Positions 8,694 to 17,370 of a DNA stretch of 64,000 nt are shown piece by piece (within the stretch, counting starts at the first letter, position 1; each line of letters starts with the position of its first letter). The translations under genes and the position numbers were made by a program. The stretch is from Tangfeifania diversioriginum (lineage in GTDB: Bacteria > Bacteroidota > Bacteroidia > Bacteroidales > Prolixibacteraceae): contig NZ_FQZE01000028.1 in assembly GCF_900141875.1 (NCBI RefSeq), forward strand, positions 1 through 64,000. The letters run 5' to 3'. The notes under the pieces were generated by a model, which worked only from the letters and a program-made list of their open reading frames with translations, ran no database searches and was not told the origin of the DNA.

Positions 8694-10316
8694 ATGAAAA
8701 AGACATTCACTATCAATATAAGCGGTACAGTTTTTCATATTGAAGAAGATGCCTACGAAATTCTGCAAAAATACCTTGTTAACCTGAAAAACCATTTTGG
8801 TGCCAATGAAGAAGGCAAAGAAATATTATCGGATATTGAAGCACGAATTGCTGAAATTTTTACAGAAAAATCGGATGATGAAAAAAAAGTGGTGACCATC
8901 GATTGGGTAAACCAGGTAATAGAAACCATGGGCACTCCCGAAGATTTTGCTGAAGAAGAAGGCGAAGAGGAAGAAGTTTATGTAACCTCACCCAAACGCA
9001 AAAGAAGACTTTACCGCGACCCCGAACGCCGTGTGTTGGGCGGAGTTTCTGGCGGACTGGGTGCTTATTTCAACATGGACCCGGTTATTTTGCGAATTAT
9101 TTTTGTGGTGCTGTTTTTTGTCACAACCGGTGCAGCACTGCTGGCCTACATAGTGCTGTGGATTGCAGTGCCCAAAGCCCGCACCACTGCCCAACGGCTC
9201 GAAATGCGCGGCGAGGAAGCCACAGTGAAAAATATTGAAAAATCGATTCGCGAAGAAGTAAACGAAGTAAAAAAAAGCTATCACAAATTTAAAAATTCGG
9301 ACACCTACGCCAAGGGCAAAAAATCAATGGAAGGCGCCGGCGACGTAACATACAATGTTTTTAAATTAATATTGAAAGTGGCCGTTGTCATAATTGGTGT
9401 CATATTAATTTTGTCCGGTTTCTTCGGATTGCTTGGTATGATTTCTTCACTTGCCATCGGACAATCATTTGTTCAGGGATGGCCGCTGGTCTGGGGACCG
9501 GAAATTCATTTCCCCGACTTCTTCAACTATTTTGTTGAACCCGGAACCGTAACCTTCGGAATGATTGCGGTTGGCCTGCTCGCCGGTATCCCGCTGCTGG
9601 CCATGCTCTACATCGGGTCCAAGCTGGTTTTCCGCTACAAATCAAACAATACTGCAATCGGTTTATCAATGGTTGGTGTGTGGCTCATCGCACTGGTTTC
9701 CCTGGTTGTAGTTTCAGCCAGCCAGTTAGGGAACTTTAAAGACCAGGGCTCCGCAGTAATCAGCAATACGCTTCCGTGTGACAGCTGCCAAACATATACG
9801 CTCGACATGGCGGAAGACAAATACGAAAACTACGCCGAACTCGATTGGGATTTGAACAACCTGAAAGCAGTAGTTGTAAACGGTGATGAAGTAATCCTGG
9901 GCAAACCAAAATTAGATGTTGAAAAATCAGGTGGCGACTCCTTTGTAGTGTCTGTAAAAAAATCCTCACGTGGACGAACCCGCGGCGAAGCCAGGGAATA
10001 CGCCTCAGACATCATCTATAATTACCAGGTTAACGATTCCACACTACTTTTCGATCCATGGTTTTTGCTTGAAGAAGACGGCAAGTGGCGCGATCAGGAA
10101 GTGCAGATTACCATTAAAGTTCCTGAAGGAAAAGCCATCCACCTGAGTGAGGAAATGATAGAAATTATCTACGATATCGAAAATGTATCGAATACTTGGG
10201 ATGGCGACATGGTAGGAAAAACCTGGGAAATGAAACCCGAAGGACTCACCATGAAAGAGTTGTCAGAAAGCACAGAAGACAGGAAAGAATTACCCGAAAA
10301 TACTGAAGAATTGTAA
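8694..10316 (+). CDS. PspC domain-containing membrane protein
   Basis: 540-aa inner-membrane protein. Residues 1-95 form an acidic cytoplasmic domain starting KKTFTINISGTVFHIEEDAY, as in Bacteroidota PspC proteins. A PspC domain follows at about 103-165 (RLYRDPERRVLGGVSGGLG, then a helix pair ending VLWIAVPKA). Three further membrane segments lie near 222-245, 283-310 and 322-345, and a C-terminal domain of about 190 residues includes a CDSC pair. PspC proteins belong to the phage-shock envelope-stress response in other phyla; here the regulator is PadR instead of PspF. It is in one operon with the flanking PadR and DUF4252 genes. Confidence 0.85.
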   Translation: MKKTFTINISGTVFHIEEDAYEILQKYLVNLKNHFGANEEGKEILSDIEARIAEIFTEKSDDEKKVVTIDWVNQVIETMGTPEDFAEEEGEEEEVYVTSPKRKRRLYRDPERRVLGGVSGGLGAYFNMDPVILRIIFVVLFFVTTGAALLAYIVLWIAVPKARTTAQRLEMRGEEATVKNIEKSIREEVNEVKKSYHKFKNSDTYAKGKKSMEGAGDVTYNVFKLILKVAVVIIGVILILSGFFGLLGMISSLAIGQSFVQGWPLVWGPEIHFPDFFNYFVEPGTVTFGMIAVGLLAGIPLLAMLYIGSKLVFRYKSNNTAIGLSMVGVWLIALVSLVVVSASQLGNFKDQGSAVISNTLPCDSCQTYTLDMAEDKYENYAELDWDLNNLKAVVVNGDEVILGKPKLDVEKSGGDSFVVSVKKSSRGRTRGEAREYASDIIYNYQVNDSTLLFDPWFLLEEDGKWRDQEVQITIKVPEGKAIHLSEEMIEIIYDIENVSNTWDGDMVGKTWEMKPEGLTMKELSESTEDRKELPENTEEL

Positions 10317-10336
10317 TCCTTAAAAAATTCAATCTC

Positions 10337-10837
10337 ATGGATTTCATCACGAAAGTAATATTTATCATCGGCTTTTTACTGGCATCCCTGCTGCTGTCGG
10401 CACAAAGCAAGTCAGACAAAATCTACGATACCTTTTCAGGAAAAGAAGGTGTAACCAATTTTTCATTCAATAAAAATATGATTGATGCGGTTGACATCGA
10501 TTTGAATGATGAAAACCAACATGTTTCAGGCGATCTGCATGAAATTCGATTCCTCTCGTACAATCCCGAAAAAGGCGAATTGAGCGGTCCCGAATTTCTT
10601 GAAAAAGCCATAGCGCTCCTGCCATCCTCTTATAAAAAATACGAAGATCCGGAAGACGACGATTCCGATGCAGAAATCTGGCTGCGTGGCAGGGGAAAGA
10701 AGTATTCGGAATGCCATGTGTTTATCAAAAACGAAGACCCGGAAGGCAACCGGTTTGTGATTTCATTTTACGGCGATTTTAATGTGGACGACCTCGACGG
10801 ACTAAAAAAAGTAGGTAAAGATTTTTCCGAAAAATGA
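10337..10837 (+). CDS. Exported DUF4252-like protein
   Basis: 166-aa protein with an N-terminal signal peptide (KVIFIIGFLLASLLLSAQS). The body, SDKIYDTFSGKEGVTNFSFNKNMID near residues 27-50, resembles the DUF4252 family of small exported Bacteroidota proteins of unknown function. It follows the PspC gene by 20 nt and precedes a clear terminator, so it is the last gene of the PadR-PspC transcript. A role in envelope stress is inferred from this linkage only. Confidence 0.6.
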   Translation: MDFITKVIFIIGFLLASLLLSAQSKSDKIYDTFSGKEGVTNFSFNKNMIDAVDIDLNDENQHVSGDLHEIRFLSYNPEKGELSGPEFLEKAIALLPSSYKKYEDPEDDDSDAEIWLRGRGKKYSECHVFIKNEDPEGNRFVISFYGDFNVDDLDGLKKVGKDFSEK

Positions 10838-10866
10838 TTTATCAACCTGTCAGAAACTTTAATAAT

Positions 10867-10899
10867 AATCCGGGGCAAACAAGCTACCGGATTTTTTAT
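10867..10899 (+). terminator. Intrinsic terminator of the PadR-PspC-DUF4252 operon
   Basis: AATCCGG (10867-10873) pairs with CCGGATT (10887-10893), followed directly by TTTTTATTTC. It lies 30 nt after the stop of the DUF4252-like gene. Confidence 0.7.
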
Positions 10900-10992
10900 T
10901 TCATTACCCTGCTGGATTGAGGATATTTCAAAAACCAAAACATTTTTCACTGATTTTGGTTGTATTGATTATTAATCAAATACAATAATAAA

Positions 10993-11481
10993 ATGAATCA
11001 AAAAAATAGTTTTAGCAAATTAATGGCGGCCTTGTTGGTGGTTTTTGTTTTCACATCCTGCCAGGCAACTGGTCAGCAAAATAGAAACCTGAAAGTTTAC
11101 GAAAGCAGTGAACAAATGTTAGCTGCCGCCAAAGAAGTTATCACCGAAATAACGGTTGAAGATTTCAAAAATACCTACACTCAAGCTGATATTTTTATCA
11201 TTGATGTTCGCACAGCCGGCGAACACAAATCAGGTGCAATTCCCGGTGCTGTGAATATTCCACGGGGTGTGCTTGAATTCAAAATTGACATGCCCGGAAT
11301 TTGGGAGAACACAGGGAAAAATCCACCTCAAAAAGATGACCGTATTTTCGTTTATTGCAGTACAGGTGGCCGCGGAGCATTGTCGGCAAAAGCGTTAATG
11401 CAGCTTGGGTACGAAAATGTTCAGTCGTTGCAGGGTGGTTTTGGCGCCTGGAATGCGGCTTATCCCAACATCAGGGAATAA
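10993..11481 (+). CDS. Rhodanese-like domain lipoprotein
   Basis: 162-aa lipoprotein: hydrophobic N-terminus with lipobox FTSC (Cys23), then one rhodanese domain. Residues about 70-155 contain DIFIIDVRTAGEHKSGAIPGAVNIP, the active-site loop YCSTGGRGALSA with the catalytic Cys, and the closing LQGGFGAWNAA. Rhodaneses carry sulfur on the loop cysteine as a persulfide; the physiological partner here is unknown. The gene stands alone, after the PspC-operon terminator and convergent to a collagen-like lipoprotein. Confidence 0.88.
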   Translation: MNQKNSFSKLMAALLVVFVFTSCQATGQQNRNLKVYESSEQMLAAAKEVITEITVEDFKNTYTQADIFIIDVRTAGEHKSGAIPGAVNIPRGVLEFKIDMPGIWENTGKNPPQKDDRIFVYCSTGGRGALSAKALMQLGYENVQSLQGGFGAWNAAYPNIRE

Positions 11482-11520
11482 CTTCCTGCAACAACTGAAC
11501 ATTTCTCCAACACAAATTTC

Positions 11521-12108
11521 TTATTGGCGGTTAACCGGTGCATTTACCGGTTTTACCGTTTCTAATTTTTGTATCATTTCAGGTTTTACTTCAAGCGATT
11601 TCATCATCATATTGTAATCGCTTACATCCAGGTTCTTTTGGGCCACAAAATCGGCCGGCAGCACAACAATCCTGAAAATCTGATCCTGGGCTTCCGCAGG
11701 CAGCAGCGTGTTAAAATCAATGGTTCCTTCCAGAAAAACCTGCACATCGGCAAATGTATGGTCGTAATTGTATTGTAATACCTCGTTATTTCCTGTATTA
11801 TCATCATACAAAACAACCGTTTGTGGCAGCAGGCGCCAAACATCCAGCCATTCGCCGTTGTTGTCTTCTGCCTGTTCCCAAAGAATGTAAACCAGCACCA
11901 CATCGCTTTCGTAAACTGTTATACTTGAAGGGAATTCAAAGTACAACGAGTAATCGTTTTGCGAAGTAAAATCGCCTTCAATTTCAAAAACGGAACCTAA
12001 AAAAGATTCTCCGTCTTCCCCCGGAGGTCCGGGAGGTCCTTCTTCACCAATGCAACTGGTCAAAAATGCAAGTGCAAACATTAAAAAAATTCCTGTAATT
12101 GTTTTCAT
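11521..12108 (-). CDS. Collagen-like lipoprotein
   Basis: 195-aa lipoprotein. The signal sequence ends in the lipobox FLTSC (Cys19) and is followed immediately by a short collagen-like stretch, GEEGPPGPPGEDGE, then about 160 residues of predicted beta-rich sequence without a domain I recognise. Such short Gly-X-Y tethers after the lipid-anchored cysteine are frequent in Bacteroidota surface lipoproteins. Function unknown. It is monocistronic, divergent from nothing closely linked, and has the remnant of a second dusB behind its start. Confidence 0.75.
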   Translation of the reverse strand: MKTITGIFLMFALAFLTSCIGEEGPPGPPGEDGESFLGSVFEIEGDFTSQNDYSLYFEFPSSITVYESDVVLVYILWEQAEDNNGEWLDVWRLLPQTVVLYDDNTGNNEVLQYNYDHTFADVQVFLEGTIDFNTLLPAEAQDQIFRIVVLPADFVAQKNLDVSDYNMMMKSLEVKPEMIQKLETVKPVNAPVNRQ

Positions 12109-12516
12109 GGCTTTTAAATTTAAAGTTATGACTTATGGTTTCTGTAAAACAATATTAATGCCAACTCGGCTACCACCTGTAAAATTAGCTTCAGGATTAT
12201 TCAGTAATTAACCTGTAAATTCAATCCATTGTTTTTGCTGTGTCCGAAAATAGCAGCGTTTTAATATTTCAACCCGCCATTGGAAAAATCGGACCGGGTA
12301 CTTCCATAACGTTCCATAATAATGCTGTCGAGAATTGCCAACACTTCTCCATTAGTTTTAGATTACCAAAACAGTGTTTACCACTATTTTCTGAAATACG
12401 GAGATAAAAGGAGCCCGTCGAAAAAGCTGGTGGTGCAATGAATTAGCAGGAATATTATCTGTGAAAATTCGTGTAATCTGTGGCAAAAATCCTCTTCAAG
12501 AAAATATTCCGGGAAA
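12109..12516. other. Intergenic region with a decayed dusB tail
   Basis: A 408-bp stretch between the collagen-like lipoprotein and dusB. Apart from the dusB-like remnant at 12261-12362 I see no gene, RNA or strong hairpin. Stop codons are frequent in all frames. Confidence 0.6.
12261..12362 (-). pseudogene. Remnant of a duplicated dusB 3' end
   Basis: Read on the minus strand, about 23 codons encode TNGEVLAILDSIIMERYGSTR, closely matching the C-terminus of the intact DusB (TNTEVTGILDEIVERYGSVR) just upstream on the same strand; the frame then runs on to a TAA at 12261. A stop codon precedes the match directly (12363-12365), so nothing here can be expressed as a gene. The nucleotide sequences of the two copies are also alignable by eye. 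Probably the leftover of a tandem duplication or of a replaced dus gene. Confidence 0.65.
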
Positions 12517-13518
12517 TTATTCCTCATAAACCGGTCGCACACTGCCATACCTTTCCACAATCTCATCCAAAATTCCGGTGACTTCGGTATTGGTTTCAGC
12601 ACGCAGAAGTTTGATTTTCAGTTCGCGAAAGTTGGGCAATCCCGGAAAATATTTGGCAAAATGACGACGCATCATCAGAATAGCCGATCGCTCGTTGTCT
12701 TTCCATTCGAGGTTGAGCTGCATTTGTTCCTTTACATTTTCCACCACTTCGGCAACAGTTGGCGAGGGAAGTGTTTCGCCGGTTTGCAGGTAGTGTTTCA
12801 CTTCCCGGAAAATCCAGGGGCGGCCAATTGCCGGGCGGCCAATCATCAGCGCATCCACACCGGTTTGCTCCAACAGATTTTTGGCCTTTTCGCCACCGGT
12901 AATATCGCCATTCCCAATGATTGGGATTTGAATTTGCGGGTGGTTTTTCACTTCGCCAATCAGCGTCCAGTCGGCCACGCCGGTGTACAATTGCTCGCGG
13001 GTACGTCCGTGAATGGCCAGTGCGGCAATGCCGGCATCCTGAAGGCGCAGTGCAGCTTCCACAATAGGTTTGTCGTTTTTGTCCCAGCCCAACCGGGTTT
13101 TGGCGGTTACCGGAACTTTCACCGCCTTAACAATTTCAGCAGCCATTTGCTGCATCTTAGGCAGGTCGCGCAGCATGGCCGCCCCGGCACCGTGACGAAT
13201 TATTTTTTTCATGGGGCAACCGAAGTTGATGTCTATAAAATCGGGCTGCAGCTCTTCGGCAACCTGTGCCGCACGTACCATAGAATCAATGTTGTGCCCG
13301 TAAATCTGAATGGCTACCGGGCGGTCGAAATCGAACAAAACCATTTTTTGTTTCGACTTTTTCACGTCGCGAACCAGCGCCTCTGACGACACAAACTCGG
13401 TGTACATCACATCGGCGCCGTATTTTTTACACATCCAGCGGAAGGACTTGTAAGTCACGTCTTCCATGGGTGCCAAAAACAGTGGGGTTCCTTCCAGTAT
13501 AAGCTTTCCGATTTTCAT
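12517..13518 (-). CDS. dusB: tRNA-dihydrouridine synthase B
   Basis: FMN- and NAD(P)H-dependent enzyme that reduces uridines in the tRNA D-loop. Its 333 aa is normal for DusB. Motifs: APMEDVT at the N-terminus (FMN binding), DINFGCPMKKI around residue 97 with the catalytic Cys, KTRLGWD, AIHGRTREQ, the FMN-phosphate region IIGNGDI, and MIGRPAIGRPWIF; the C-terminal helical tRNA-binding domain follows. ATG at 13518 is the natural start. Monocistronic on the minus strand, with a fragment of a second copy of its 3' end just downstream. Confidence 0.93.
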   Translation of the reverse strand: MKIGKLILEGTPLFLAPMEDVTYKSFRWMCKKYGADVMYTEFVSSEALVRDVKKSKQKMVLFDFDRPVAIQIYGHNIDSMVRAAQVAEELQPDFIDINFGCPMKKIIRHGAGAAMLRDLPKMQQMAAEIVKAVKVPVTAKTRLGWDKNDKPIVEAALRLQDAGIAALAIHGRTREQLYTGVADWTLIGEVKNHPQIQIPIIGNGDITGGEKAKNLLEQTGVDALMIGRPAIGRPWIFREVKHYLQTGETLPSPTVAEVVENVKEQMQLNLEWKDNERSAILMMRRHFAKYFPGLPNFRELKIKLLRAETNTEVTGILDEIVERYGSVRPVYEE

Positions 13519-13626
13519 TCCGGGTACAAAATTAAAAATTGCCGGAATATATATTTATAGTTCCTTGTTTTCAGCAAGAAATAATTTTCAAAAAGAAAAC
13601 TATTGAAAAGCTGTCATTTCACAAAA

Positions 13627-13657
13627 AAATGGCATTGCCCAAAAGACAATACCACTT
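13627..13657 (-). terminator. Intrinsic terminator downstream of mscS
   Basis: On the minus strand GTGGTATTGTC pairs with GCAATGCCAT (two G-U pairs) and is followed by a run of T. It lies about 50 nt after the mscS stop. Confidence 0.55.
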
Positions 13658-13707
13658 TTTAGAATCATTTAGCCTGAAAAGAATTTCAGTATTCTTACCC
13701 TGAAATT

Positions 13708-14520
13708 CTATTTCTGCATGTGTACATCCATTTGCGGGAACGGAATGTTGATACCTTCCTTGTCGAATGTTTTATATACTTTTTCATGCATGTCGAAGAA
13801 AATTGCCCAGTAATCTGAAGCTTCGGCCCAGGCACGAACCACAATATTTACCGAGCTGTCGCCAAGTTCCTTAACGGCAATAAATGGTTCAGGATCCTGC
13901 AAAATTCGTTTGTCATCGTCAATTAATTTTCTCAACACAGCTTTGGCTTTGTCCACATCGTCGCCATAACCAATTCCAAAAAGAAAATCTACCCGGCGGC
14001 GTTGTTCAGTGGAATAATTTACCATTGAGTTGGTTGCAAGCCCACCATTAGGAATTATGATGGTAACATTATCAGGCGTTTTTAATATCGTGTTGAAAAT
14101 CTGGATTTCGTTAACTGTACCTGAATGTCCCTGCGCTGTTATATAGTCGCCGGCTTTAAAGGGTTTAAAAAGCAGCAGCATTACACCTCCTGCAAAATTT
14201 TGCAAAGTTCCTGAAAGTGCCATGCCAATGGCAAGGCCGGCAGCACCAAGTACCGCGATAAAAGAAGTCATTGCAACTCCAAGCATTCCCACAACACTAA
14301 TCAGCAGCATGATTTTCAACAGAATGCCTATCATGCTGTTCAGAAAACCCCGCAACGAGGGTTCCATGTTACTTTTCTCAAATTTTTTCCGGAGAACATT
14401 CAGGATAATGTTGATTATCCACCAACCGATAATAAGCGTAAGCAGAGCGCCTATCAAACGGGGACCAAAAGTCACTATTGCATCATAAAACTTTTGCCAA
14501 AGTGCGTCAATTGATTCCAT
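13708..14520 (-). CDS. Small-conductance mechanosensitive channel (MscS family)
   Basis: 270-aa MscS-type channel, close in length to E. coli MscS (286 aa). Three hydrophobic segments lie at about 18-40, 62-85 and 88-118. The third is the pore helix, a Gly/Ala-rich stretch AAGLAIGMALSGTLQNFAGG. The cytoplasmic beta-domain follows (FKAGDYITAQGHSGTVNEIQIFNT, then IIIPNGGLATNSMVNYS). It opens on membrane tension and releases solutes during hypo-osmotic shock. The gene is monocistronic between two terminator hairpins. Confidence 0.93.
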   Translation of the reverse strand: MESIDALWQKFYDAIVTFGPRLIGALLTLIIGWWIINIILNVLRKKFEKSNMEPSLRGFLNSMIGILLKIMLLISVVGMLGVAMTSFIAVLGAAGLAIGMALSGTLQNFAGGVMLLLFKPFKAGDYITAQGHSGTVNEIQIFNTILKTPDNVTIIIPNGGLATNSMVNYSTEQRRRVDFLFGIGYGDDVDKAKAVLRKLIDDDKRILQDPEPFIAVKELGDSSVNIVVRAWAEASDYWAIFFDMHEKVYKTFDKEGINIPFPQMDVHMQK

Positions 14521-14582
14521 AATATAAATTTTTTATTGATTAATGTTGAAAGTTACAAATTCTGTTGCAATATGTTCAAATA

Positions 14583-14611
14583 AAAAGGGATCAAAAATTT
14601 TGATCCCTTTT
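14583..14611 (-). terminator. Perfect-palindrome terminator after the acyl carrier protein gene
   Basis: Two 14-nt arms (AAAAGGGATCAAAA and its exact complement) around a single central A. The flanking A/T runs make it a plausible bidirectional intrinsic terminator; here it would end the minus-strand acyl-carrier transcript, whose stop is at 14643. Confidence 0.7.
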
Positions 14612-14642
14612 AAACTATAATTCAATAATCACCCAAAAAATA

Positions 14643-14888
14643 CTAAGCTGTATTTTTTAAATATCGCAATGTGTCATTTACACTACTCTGCCTTACCAGT
14701 TCTTCGTCGCGTATTGAGATATTAAAAATCCCTTCGAGGTAAAAAGTGAATATTTTCCAGTCAACTGAATCGAATCTCAAATCGCGCTGATAGAACGCAG
14801 TCGGCTGTATATCACTTTTTTGAACTCCTGTTTTACGAAGCACACGGTATAGGTTTCTTCTGATTTTCTTGTCTTCCATAGCTTCCAT
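14643..14888 (-). CDS. Divergent stand-alone acyl carrier protein
   Basis: 81-aa protein that aligns by eye with acyl carrier proteins. The segment FDSVDWKIFTFYLEGIFNISIRDEE corresponds to the ADSLD...ELVMALEEEFDTEIPDEE region of AcpP, with Ser41 as the putative phosphopantetheine attachment site (DSV in place of DSL). The final SSVNDTLRYL matches the last ACP helix. It has far fewer acidic residues before the serine than AcpP, and no ketosynthase, acyl-ligase or phosphopantetheinyl transferase gene is adjacent. Its acyl chain and partners are unknown. A second ATG at 14879 is possible. Confidence 0.65.
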   Translation of the reverse strand: MEAMEDKKIRRNLYRVLRKTGVQKSDIQPTAFYQRDLRFDSVDWKIFTFYLEGIFNISIRDEELVRQSSVNDTLRYLKNTA

Positions 14889-15055
14889 TTTCCTAAAATC
14901 ATTACCTCTGTTTCAGTTATTCAATTGTTGAAAAACCGAACAAACGAATTTACGGGTCAAATATATGAATAAACATTAGAACACAAATTACTATTAACAC
15001 AAATTAACCTGTAATTAACGAATAAGTAATTAATGATCAGATGAATGAACAAAAG

Positions 15056-15604
15056 TTATATATGGTGTTTCCGGTCGGATTTCAGCAAACTGTACACTTC
15101 CAAATCAAAAATTTTATTGCGATGTAACTCTCCTGCCCGCTCTGTGCCCTCGTATTGAAATCCGAGTTTTATCGGGATAGCCGAACTTTTGGAGTTGCCT
15201 TTTGCCACCTTTATTTGAATGCGGTTCATCTTTAATTTTTTAAACGCATAACCAATCAGTTTTTCAACGCTTGAGGTTATAATACCTTTTCCTTGCATAT
15301 TTTGGGCCAACCAGTAACCCAATTCGGTTTTGCGGTTCACCCAATCGGTGTCTTTAAAACCTATAAGCCCTGCAAATTCGTTCTTATACCAAATGGCAAA
15401 AACCTTATCCCGTTTTTTCCCGGGTTGGGTTACAAGGCTATTTATAAAATTTTCAGTGTCAGATAATTTTTGGGTGTATTCAACAAATGGGAGCCATTGT
15501 ATTAAAAAATCGCGGTCCCGATCTATTGTTTCAAATATAACCGGAGCCATCGACAAGTTAACTGCTTCCAGACGAACTTTCGGGTTTACACGCAAGTGGT
15601 CCAT
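15056..15604 (-). CDS. GNAT acetyltransferase, RimJ/RimL-like
   Basis: 182-aa Gcn5-related acetyltransferase of the RimJ/RimL type. It shows the N-terminal LRVNPKVRLEAV strand, the central IGFKDTDWVNRKTELGYWLAQNMQGKGI segment in which QGKGI is the acetyl-CoA-binding motif, and KLKMNRIQIKVAKGNSKSSAIPIKLGFQYEGTER, the typical family C-terminus. Members acetylate protein N-termini or small amines; the substrate here is unknown. Monocistronic, divergent from the cyclophilin cluster. Confidence 0.85.
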   Translation of the reverse strand: MDHLRVNPKVRLEAVNLSMAPVIFETIDRDRDFLIQWLPFVEYTQKLSDTENFINSLVTQPGKKRDKVFAIWYKNEFAGLIGFKDTDWVNRKTELGYWLAQNMQGKGIITSSVEKLIGYAFKKLKMNRIQIKVAKGNSKSSAIPIKLGFQYEGTERAGELHRNKIFDLEVYSLLKSDRKHHI

Positions 15605-15729
15605 TTTTAAATTTCTTTAAGCAACAAAATAACTACTTTACGCGAAAGCATTAACGTCATTTTTTACAACTTTTTATCTTTACAGCGATTTTTTAATTAT
15701 AAAGGTCAATTTATACAAAATTCAGAAGA

Positions 15730-16554
15730 ATGAAGAAACGGGTATTATTTATTTCAGCAGCATTAATAACTTTGCTGGGGTCCTGCTCCAATGCAACCCA
15801 AAACGATGATGAAACACTGGCAGTAATACAAACTGAATTTGGCGATATAAAAGTGAAACTCTACGAAAAAACAGCAGAACACAAAAAGAATTTTGTAAAG
15901 CTCGTGGAAGAAGGATTTTACGACGATCTCCTGTTTCACCGGGTTATCGAAAATTTTATGATCCAGGGAGGCGATCCCGAGTCGAAAAATGCTGAGCCGG
16001 GAAAAATGCTGGGAGGTGGTTCGCTCGATTACACTGTTCCGGCAGAATTTGTACCGGAATATTACCACAAACGAGGAGCGCTGGCAGCGGCCCGCCGGGG
16101 TGGTCCTTCCAATCCGGAGAAACGATCGAGTGCCACACAATTCTACATTATACAGGGCGAAATTTTCACGCACGGAAAACTCGATACACTGGAAATGATG
16201 AAAAATTCGCGCCTGAAAAAGGAACTATTACAGCAACAATTGCAATCCATTGAAAACGAACTCAATGAATTTCAACAAAACAACGACCGCGAAGGCTTTG
16301 AAATAAAAGTAGCTCAGGTAAGGGAGGAAGTTGACAGCCTGATAGAAGCACAGGGCTTAAAATTTGAACTCACCGACGAGCAACGCGATATTTATACTAC
16401 CATTGGCGGTTATCCATCGCTCGATGGCGATTACACAGTCTTTGGAGAAGTAGTGGAAGGAATGGAAGTGGTGGATAAAATTGCCGCTATGGAAACCGAC
16501 AAAAACAACCGCCCGCTGAAAAATATTAAAATGGAAATTGAGTTGATGAAATAA
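15730..16554 (+). CDS. Lipoprotein peptidyl-prolyl isomerase (cyclophilin) 1
   Basis: 274-aa cyclophilin anchored as a lipoprotein (lipobox LLGSC, Cys19). The PPIase core starts near residue 35 with IQTEFGDIKVKLYE and contains LFHRVIENFMIQGG with the catalytic Arg, then LDGDYTVFGEV close to the C-terminus. An insertion of about 80 residues rich in Glu, Gln and Lys (about 155-235), probably helical, separates the two halves of the fold. It catalyses proline cis-trans isomerisation during folding of envelope proteins. First of three consecutive cyclophilin genes; the next starts 3 nt after its stop. Confidence 0.9.
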   Translation: MKKRVLFISAALITLLGSCSNATQNDDETLAVIQTEFGDIKVKLYEKTAEHKKNFVKLVEEGFYDDLLFHRVIENFMIQGGDPESKNAEPGKMLGGGSLDYTVPAEFVPEYYHKRGALAAARRGGPSNPEKRSSATQFYIIQGEIFTHGKLDTLEMMKNSRLKKELLQQQLQSIENELNEFQQNNDREGFEIKVAQVREEVDSLIEAQGLKFELTDEQRDIYTTIGGYPSLDGDYTVFGEVVEGMEVVDKIAAMETDKNNRPLKNIKMEIELMK

Positions 16555-16557
16555 AAT

Positions 16558-17370
16558 ATGGTCAGATTTTTCACAATATTAATAACTTTCCTTTTGGCAG
16601 CCAACGCAGGTTTTTCGCAGTCCACGGTTGTTCAGGTTTCGACCAACATGGGAAATATGAAATTCCGGTTGTACGACGACACGCCCAAACACCGCGATGC
16701 TTTTATTGAACTGGCGAAAGAGGGCTACTACAACGAAACACTGTTCTACCGTGTCATTCAGAATTTTCTGATTCAGGGAGGCTCAAAAAGTTCGAAAAAT
16801 GCGGCACCGGGCAAACGAATCGGCTACGGCGACCCGGATAAAACAGTTGACGATGAAATTCTGCCGCACCACTTTCATAAAAAAGGTGCCCTTTGCGCAC
16901 CCCGCCAGCCCGATGAAGTAAATCCCTGGCAGCAGTCCGATATTTCGCAGTTTTATATTGTGAAAGGAAGGGTCCATTCTGAAGGCGAACTTGACACGAT
17001 GGAAATGGCTGTGAACCGCCCTATCCGAAAAAAAATTGTAGCAAAATACCTGACAGACGATGTAAGAAACGAACTACAAATGTTGCGGGAAGAAAAAATG
17101 GTGGATGAATTCCGGGAAATTGCCGACAGGGTAAAACAGCAAATTGAAACAGAATACAACCTGCAAACCGGAACCCTGGAATTTTCGGATGCTCAGCGCG
17201 AAGCCTATACAACCATTGGCGGCTATCCCGATTTGGACGGGAAATACACCGTTTTCGGCGAATGCATTTCAGGGTTCAAAACCATCGACAAAATTGCGGC
17301 ACTTAAAACCGATGAAAACCACCGGCCTTTTACCGATGTAAAAATTAAAGTTTCCATTCTGAATGAATAA
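16558..17370 (+). CDS. Exported peptidyl-prolyl isomerase (cyclophilin) 2
   Basis: 270-aa cyclophilin with a cleavable signal peptide (FFTILITFLLAANAGFSQS). The core begins VSTNMGNMKFRLYDDTP and includes LFYRVIQNFLIQGG (His of the usual FHR is Tyr here, catalytic Arg kept) and LDGKYTVFGE. It carries the same type of helical insertion as its neighbour (about residues 140-215). It sits 3 nt after cyclophilin 1 and overlaps cyclophilin 3 by 8 bp, so the three are co-transcribed. Periplasmic folding role by family. Confidence 0.9.
   Translation: MVRFFTILITFLLAANAGFSQSTVVQVSTNMGNMKFRLYDDTPKHRDAFIELAKEGYYNETLFYRVIQNFLIQGGSKSSKNAAPGKRIGYGDPDKTVDDEILPHHFHKKGALCAPRQPDEVNPWQQSDISQFYIVKGRVHSEGELDTMEMAVNRPIRKKIVAKYLTDDVRNELQMLREEKMVDEFREIADRVKQQIETEYNLQTGTLEFSDAQREAYTTIGGYPDLDGKYTVFGECISGFKTIDKIAALKTDENHRPFTDVKIKVSILNE

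Noticed and set aside
12661-13386. Long plus-strand reading frame (241 codons) opposite dusB.
   Set aside because: Antisense shadow of a well-conserved gene; no family resemblance in the translation.
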